Of a DNA stretch of 10,462 nucleotides, positions 6,806-10,462 are shown piece after piece. Both the position numbers and the translations under genes were made by a program. The stretch is taken from NCBI GenBank assembly GCA_029880625.1, contig JAOUOA010000052.1, positions 1 through 10,462 of the forward strand, given 5' to 3'. Each line of letters opens with the position of its first letter. The stretch's first letter is position 1. This DNA is from Spirochaetia bacterium (GTDB lineage Bacteria; Spirochaetota; Leptospiria; Leptospirales; Leptonemataceae). The notes below the pieces were generated by a model, which saw only the letters and a program-made list of their open reading frames with translations, did not search any database and was not told the DNA's origin.

Positions 6806-7009
6806 TTATTTAATTGAAGGGTTCTCAATATTGAAAACCTGTTGTGATGTGAAAATAATGATGGGAAAGGATGCCGCAATTAAATGCAGCAATGGATAAG
6901 TCTCTCCCTGATCTGAAGATAAAAGCTGAGAACTGACTGTGATACTCCATAATTTGTCACGGTTTCTGAACCGTGCGGACAATTTATTGAACACTTCAGG
7001 GAACGTCAA
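6806..7009 (-). pseudogene. Possible remnant of a sugar ABC-transporter permease C-terminus
   Basis: An open frame of 67 codons begins only with a TTG and has a TAG three codons upstream and no ribosome-binding site. Its translation recalls the end of MalG/UgpE-type permeases: FRNRDKLWSITVSSQ resembles the conserved 'F-N-x-x-D-K-x-T-L-x-V-G-L' stretch, and GETYPLL, then PIIIFTSQQVF and a final SIK before the stop resemble the last transmembrane helix 'P-x-I-I-x-F-x-x-x-Q-x-x-F' and the terminal 'G-A/S-V/I-K'. Spacings are a few residues shorter than normal, as expected after small deletions. No EAA loop or upstream transmembrane segments are seen. It would be what is left of a gene of about 280 codons. 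Chance similarity in a short frame remains possible. Confidence 0.4.
6954..6982. repeat. Hairpin-forming inverted repeat
   Basis: CACGGTT (6958-6964) and AACCGTG (6969-6975) form a perfect 7-bp stem with a TCTG loop. TTGT (6954-6957) can extend it with ACAA (6979-6982) across a CGG bulge. There is no T-run on either side. It lies inside the permease remnant, so it may be a leftover of coding sequence. Confidence 0.4.
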
Positions 7010-7047
7010 CTGAATCTAATGAAAAAATTCAATCCTTCTGATGATTT

Positions 7048-7076
7048 TTGATCGATGATACCGGGGAATTTATATT
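7048..7076 (+). promoter_or_regulatory. Probable sigma-70 promoter of the map unit
   Basis: TTGATC (7048-7053) and TATATT (7071-7076) are separated by 17 nt, a good -35/-10 pair. Transcription would begin near 7083 and give a leader of about 160 nt before the chosen map start. No riboswitch-like structure is obvious in that leader. Confidence 0.4.
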
Positions 7077-7244
7077 TATATAGTATAGAAATAGTTTAGA
7101 AAAAAAGGATTGAGATTTTGGTTTTTGCAATTTATGTAGAGAAGGCTTTATTGCCGATCGTTCCTTTTTTCAGCATCTTAAAATAAAATACTTTATTTCA
7201 TTTATAAATAAATCCATTTGATGAAAAGGGAGCTTAAATTATCC

Positions 7245-8024
7245 ATGGTCATACCTGTTCAAAGTCATTCTATGATCCATATTAAAAGTAAAAATGAAAT
7301 CATAAAAATGCGTGATGCCTGTAAACTGGCCCGGGAAGTCCTCCAGGAAACAGCCGGGATTGCCAGTGCAGGCCGTTCTACTCTGGAATTAAATGATTTT
7401 GCTGATAAATATACAAGAAAAAAAGGAGCCGTAAGTGCGCCTCTAAACTACAAAGGATTCCCGAAAAGTATCTGCACCTCAATCAATGATGTGGTCTGTC
7501 ATGGAATTCCGTCAAAAAATGAAATCCTGAAAGAAGGAGATATCATTAATATTGACATCACCGTTAAATTAAACGGATATCACGGCGACACTTCTCGAAT
7601 GGTCGCAATCGGTAATATTCCTGAAAAAACTGAAATGCTTTTAAAGGACACGGAACAGGCAATGTATACAGGGATCGATGCCATAAAACCTTCTGGAAGA
7701 ATTTCTGATATTGGAAATGCAATTGATGATTTTTTAACTCCAAAGGGCTATGGAATTGTCAGGGATTTAACAGGCCATGGTATTGGAAGGAATTTTCATG
7801 AAGAGCCTACCGTCCCCCATTACCGCCAGAAACACATCAATCATTTGATCCGGCCAGGAATGATTTTTACTGTAGAACCCATGGTGAATATGGGAGCACA
7901 TACAGTTACCATAAACGAAAATGATGGATGGACTGTAACCACAGCTGACGGATCCCTTTCGGCTCAGTATGAACATACATGCCTGGTTACAGAAGATGGC
8001 TATGAGATTTTAACAAAAGATTAA
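7245..8024 (+). CDS. map: Methionine aminopeptidase, type I
   Basis: This cytoplasmic metalloenzyme removes the initiator methionine from new proteins. All five metal ligands of the family can be placed (numbered from ATG 7245, 259 aa): D104 (INIDITV), D115 (YHGDTSR), H178 (LTGHGIG), E211 (FTVEPMVN) and E243 (AQYEHT). The conserved active-site histidines H86 (VCHGIP) and H185 (NFHEEP) are also present. The length is that of simple type Ia enzymes, with no zinc-finger or SEC-C extension. ATG 7245 is preferred because AGGGAG (7227-7232) precedes it, although the 12-nt spacing is long. ATG 7221 and TTG 7218 are in frame without a ribosome-binding site. ATG 7272 (MIHIKSKNEI) matches where many homologues begin. 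A lipoprotein gene follows after 69 bp, probably in the same transcript. Confidence 0.96.
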   Translation: MVIPVQSHSMIHIKSKNEIIKMRDACKLAREVLQETAGIASAGRSTLELNDFADKYTRKKGAVSAPLNYKGFPKSICTSINDVVCHGIPSKNEILKEGDIINIDITVKLNGYHGDTSRMVAIGNIPEKTEMLLKDTEQAMYTGIDAIKPSGRISDIGNAIDDFLTPKGYGIVRDLTGHGIGRNFHEEPTVPHYRQKHINHLIRPGMIFTVEPMVNMGAHTVTINENDGWTVTTADGSLSAQYEHTCLVTEDGYEILTKD

Positions 8025-8093
8025 ACTCATACAAAACCACCCTGATAATAAAAATATAAAACAAAATGTGTGACAGAACGGACTAAGAAATAC

Positions 8094-8648
8094 ATGATAT
8101 ACTTTAAGACTCCTTTTTTAATTTCCATTATATCCCTAATCGTTTTCGCATCTGGATGCCGAAATAATCAGATCACACAAAAAAATCCAAAGCTGCTCAA
8201 ATATCCAGTTCCAGAAAATAATATTATCTTTTATGCTCCTGTAAACTGGCAGGAAAGCAAGGATCACTACTTTCATTTTAAAATTGTTGGTTTTGCACCC
8301 AATGGTCTTCCTGCCTCTATTGAATACAGAGGTCTGGATTTTAAGACACTGGATGAATCCGGTAAAAACTTATATGCAACTGGATGGTATGAAGCAATTG
8401 CAAAAAATTATCCTGAATGGAAGTATGAATATAAAAAAAAGTCAGAGGATGATCCTGAAGGAACCTATGAATTTGAAGGAACCTATACTGTTGCAACCGA
8501 TACCTACAGAAGAATTGGAAAATTAAGATTCCGAAAAAAGCAGATCCATGCCATTTACTATACTGCGATTGATAGAGAATTTGATCCTGTCAGAATCTTT
8601 TTTAATAATATTGATGAAAGAATTCTTTATGATACAGAAGAGGACTGA
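8094..8648 (+). CDS. Putative lipoprotein of unknown function
   Basis: This gene encodes 184 aa from ATG 8094; a GTG at 8070 would add eight charged residues in front of the signal and is less likely. Neither start has a good ribosome-binding site. Residues 1-22 form a lipoprotein signal (MIYFK, hydrophobic core, VFASGC, Cys 22). The mature part is rich in aromatic and charged residues, with alternating strand-like segments such as NIIFYAPVNWQES, FHFKIVGF, YEFEGTYTVATDTYRR and IHAIYYTAI. The 'aPvnW' segment followed by strands and a late 'f-f-n-n-I' helix recalls small PsbP/DUF1795-type folds, but this is a loose impression and no family is claimed. It follows map by 69 bp and is followed by a strong terminator, so it is the last gene of that unit. 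Linkage to map is probably positional rather than functional. Confidence 0.78.
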   Translation: MIYFKTPFLISIISLIVFASGCRNNQITQKNPKLLKYPVPENNIIFYAPVNWQESKDHYFHFKIVGFAPNGLPASIEYRGLDFKTLDESGKNLYATGWYEAIAKNYPEWKYEYKKKSEDDPEGTYEFEGTYTVATDTYRRIGKLRFRKKQIHAIYYTAIDREFDPVRIFFNNIDERILYDTEED

Positions 8649-8687
8649 GAGTTAATAAATTTTACCCTTTACAAACAGTATAAAAAT

Positions 8688-8721
8688 AAAAAAGCCCTGA
8701 TTGAAAAATCAGGGCTTTTTT
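8688..8721. terminator. Strong bidirectional Rho-independent terminator
   Basis: A perfect 14-nt stem (8688-8701 with 8708-8721) surrounds the loop TGAAAA. Its core is GCCCTGAT/ATCAGGGC, flanked by six A on the left and six T on the right. It therefore ends plus-strand transcription from the map-lipoprotein unit and minus-strand transcription from the LysM gene, whose stop codon is at 8745. Confidence 0.93.
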
Positions 8722-8744
8722 GCTTAAGGAATGACCCTTTTTAT

Positions 8745-10462
8745 TTAATTTTCAGAAGGCTGATCTTCTGCAGGTACATCTTCTGACGGACCTGAATTAT
8801 CTTCGTCATCTGCCGGAGTTTCATCCATGGAAGAAGAATCTTCTTCGGGTGGATCAGTTTCATCATCTGCAGGAGTATCAGAGTCATCTTCCGCCGCTTC
8901 ATCGTCTGAAGGAGCTGCAGAATCCTCATCTGAAGTTACAGCGCTGTCTTCTTCTGGATTCGTTGAAGTGCCTTCTTCTTTTGGACTGTGTTCATCTTCT
9001 GAGGGAGTTTCAGCAGAGGGCTGATCAGATTCAGAAGATGTATCTTCATCCTTTACAGCTGAAGGATCTTCTTCAACAGAAGCAGGCTCTTCTGAAGGAG
9101 TCTGAGGTTCTTCTGAAGGAGTCTGAGGTTCTTCTGAAGGAGTCTGAGGTTCTTCCTGAAAACCGGAGGTTCCAGGAATCGGAGGTATCTTTAATACCAT
9201 TCCCGGATGAATGATATTGGGATTTTTGATTTTATCTTTATTTGCTTCGTAGATTTTCTTCCAGTATTTTCCTTTACCGTAATGAAATTCATAAGCAGCA
9301 ATTCTCCATAAACAATCAGAGGGACGTTTATTTTTTACCGTATATTCTTTATATTCAGGAGAAGATACAGGCGTTGTTTCCTGTTCTGGTTCAGAAGCAG
9401 CAGGTCCGGCTCCAGGGCCTCCTCCATAAGGAACACTTTCAGATTCATTTTCAGTAGATTCTGTATCATTTTGTGCAAGCTGTGTTCCATCAATCTGATC
9501 TTTTAATACCCTCGCAAGATTTAAAGCCTCTGATGAATCCTTAATGGATTCTTCATACTGGCGTTCTGTAATTCTGTCTTTTGCCGACTGAAGCGCTTCA
9601 TTAGCTGCATTCAAATAATCCTGCATGGTGCTGTTATTTACATTTTTTTGATTGTAAACAGACTGTGCAGAAGCAACTTCTTTTTCAGCTTCATCTTTTT
9701 TTGCTTCAGCATGCTTTGAAAGAGACTTTTCTAAAGCAAGGTCTGCCTTTTCTTCAGCGACTGCCAGTCGGGCGGATGCCTCAGAAGTATTACCGGAATC
9801 AAGTGCTGTATTGGATTCCACAAGAGCTGCTTCTGCAGCTTTCAGATCTTCTGCAGCAAGGCTTTCTGCACCGAATTCTCGGGCTTTTTGAATTTTGACT
9901 TCAATTTCACTTGCTTTCAAAGATAAAACATCATCGCCGCCTGAACCGGATGGTTCAGAAGAGGAATTGGAGGCAATCAATGTCTCTGATGAATCATACG
10001 AATCTGAAAATTTAACTGCCGCTTCCTGATAGGCTTTTAATGCAGAAGTTGTATCTTCTGAAGCTGAAGCAGCAGATGCGTTGTTAAGAAATGATTCCCC
10101 TTCAGCATACAGCTTTTTTGAAGAAGCCAAATCTTCCTGGGGGGTTCCGCTTTTTTCCAGTTCGGCGATTGCTTCCCCGGCAGACTCTTTTAACTCTTTT
10201 ATATAAACAGGCGCGGAAGTCATGGCTGCACGAATGGCAGCTTCCTTTGAGGAGTTTGCCAGAGAAACCGCGGATTCAGAATCCCCGGCTGTAAATTTCT
10301 GATCGGCTTCGTCGATCAATCTTTGGGCCTCTTTTAAGGCATCGGATGCATTTTTCTCAGCTCCGAGTTCAATTGCTCTATTGATTTCATCCCTTGCTTC
10401 ATTCAACTGATCCGGAATTGACTGGGAAAAGAGAAACGTGGATAGCAGAAGAAATGAAAAGA
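8745..10462 (-). CDS. Secreted LysM-domain protein with helical repeats and acidic tail (start beyond right edge)
   Basis: The frame is open to the window edge. The first in-window start-like codon (TTG 10406) is not the true start, because the 18 codons before it read FSFLLLSTFLFSQSIPDQ, the end of a signal peptide. About 571 residues are visible; the numbers here count from codon 10406. Residues 1-310 are Ala/Glu/Lys-rich and helical, with two similar modules (about 5-62 and 166-227: E-x-GAE-x-x-x-A, then A-x-x-L, then GD/GN-x-S-x-A) resembling DUF4398-type sequences. Residues 351-409 are a LysM domain (EYTVKN, SDCLWRIA, YWKKIYEANKDKIKNPNIIH, PGMVLKIP), probably binding peptidoglycan. Residues 417-553 are low-complexity Glu/Asp/Ser/Pro, including three EEPQTPS units. 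By inference it is a periplasmic, cell-wall-associated protein. It converges on the map unit. Confidence 0.88.
   Translation of the reverse strand, partial: FSFLLLSTFLFSQSIPDQLNEARDEINRAIELGAEKNASDALKEAQRLIDEADQKFTAGDSESAVSLANSSKEAAIRAAMTSAPVYIKELKESAGEAIAELEKSGTPQEDLASSKKLYAEGESFLNNASAASASEDTTSALKAYQEAAVKFSDSYDSSETLIASNSSSEPSGSGGDDVLSLKASEIEVKIQKAREFGAESLAAEDLKAAEAALVESNTALDSGNTSEASARLAVAEEKADLALEKSLSKHAEAKKDEAEKEVASAQSVYNQKNVNNSTMQDYLNAANEALQSAKDRITERQYEESIKDSSEALNLARVLKDQIDGTQLAQNDTESTENESESVPYGGGPGAGPAASEPEQETTPVSSPEYKEYTVKNKRPSDCLWRIAAYEFHYGKGKYWKKIYEANKDKIKNPNIIHPGMVLKIPPIPGTSGFQEEPQTPSEEPQTPSEEPQTPSEEPASVEEDPSAVKDEDTSSESDQPSAETPSEDEHSPKEEGTSTNPEEDSAVTSDEDSAAPSDDEAAEDDSDTPADDETDPPEEDSSSMDETPADDEDNSGPSEDVPAEDQPSEN
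9088..9155. repeat. 21-bp tandem repeat, three perfect copies
   Basis: Three identical 21-bp units (9090-9110, 9111-9131, 9132-9152) with a few matching bases on each side encode the heptad EEPQTPS in the tail of the LysM protein. The unit keeps frame, so copy number could change without breaking the gene. Identity between copies points to recent expansion. Confidence 0.9.

Noticed and set aside
9088..9155. The 21-bp tandem repeat as a CRISPR-like array
   Set aside because: The copies are directly adjacent with no spacers, are a multiple of three, and encode a clean heptapeptide repeat in frame.
8827..9214. Ser-rich and Leu/Gln-rich plus-strand frames opposite the LysM gene tail
   Set aside because: They are the antisense of the Glu/Asp/Ser/Pro low-complexity coding region, whose GAA/TCT-type codons keep the opposite strand open. 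They have no start signals of their own.

Overview
The window looks like chromosomal DNA from a spirochaete, most plausibly of the Leptospira group. Four things point there: a lipoprotein ending in a DUF1554-type domain (a family very common in Leptospira), several lipoproteins with loose spirochaete-type lipoboxes, a LysM domain with the 'DCLW' variant, and AT-rich spacers between moderately AT-rich genes. This placement is inference; there is no rRNA or marker gene to settle it.

Left part (1-3866, minus strand): two paralogous surface-lipoprotein genes in tandem. The complete one (993 aa) has a lipoprotein signal, six degenerate Calx-beta-like repeats of about 110-130 residues, and a C-terminal DUF1554 domain. 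Downstream of it lies the 5' part of a close paralogue (159 codons visible), cut by the left window edge. A 406-bp spacer between them holds a probable promoter with a dyad next to it.

Middle (4207-6721, minus strand): a two-gene unit, a CorC/HlyC-type membrane protein with CBS domains followed 4 bp later by an acyl-CoA dehydrogenase whose ribosome-binding site overlaps the upstream stop codon. To its right lies a 0.5-kb spacer carrying a short, apparently decayed remnant of a sugar ABC-transporter permease C-terminus and a likely promoter for the next genes.

Right part: on the plus strand, type I methionine aminopeptidase (map) followed by a small lipoprotein of unknown function. They converge on a minus-strand gene for a secreted protein with Ala/Glu-rich helical repeats, a LysM domain and a long acidic tail; its start lies beyond the right edge. 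A strong bidirectional terminator separates the converging units.

Housekeeping functions (map, acyl-CoA dehydrogenase, CorC/HlyC) are interspersed with cell-envelope proteins. I see no CRISPR array, tRNA, rRNA, intact mobile element or recognisable defence system. The least ordinary parts are the tandem repeat lipoproteins and the cysteine-pair cassette that differs between their repeats.
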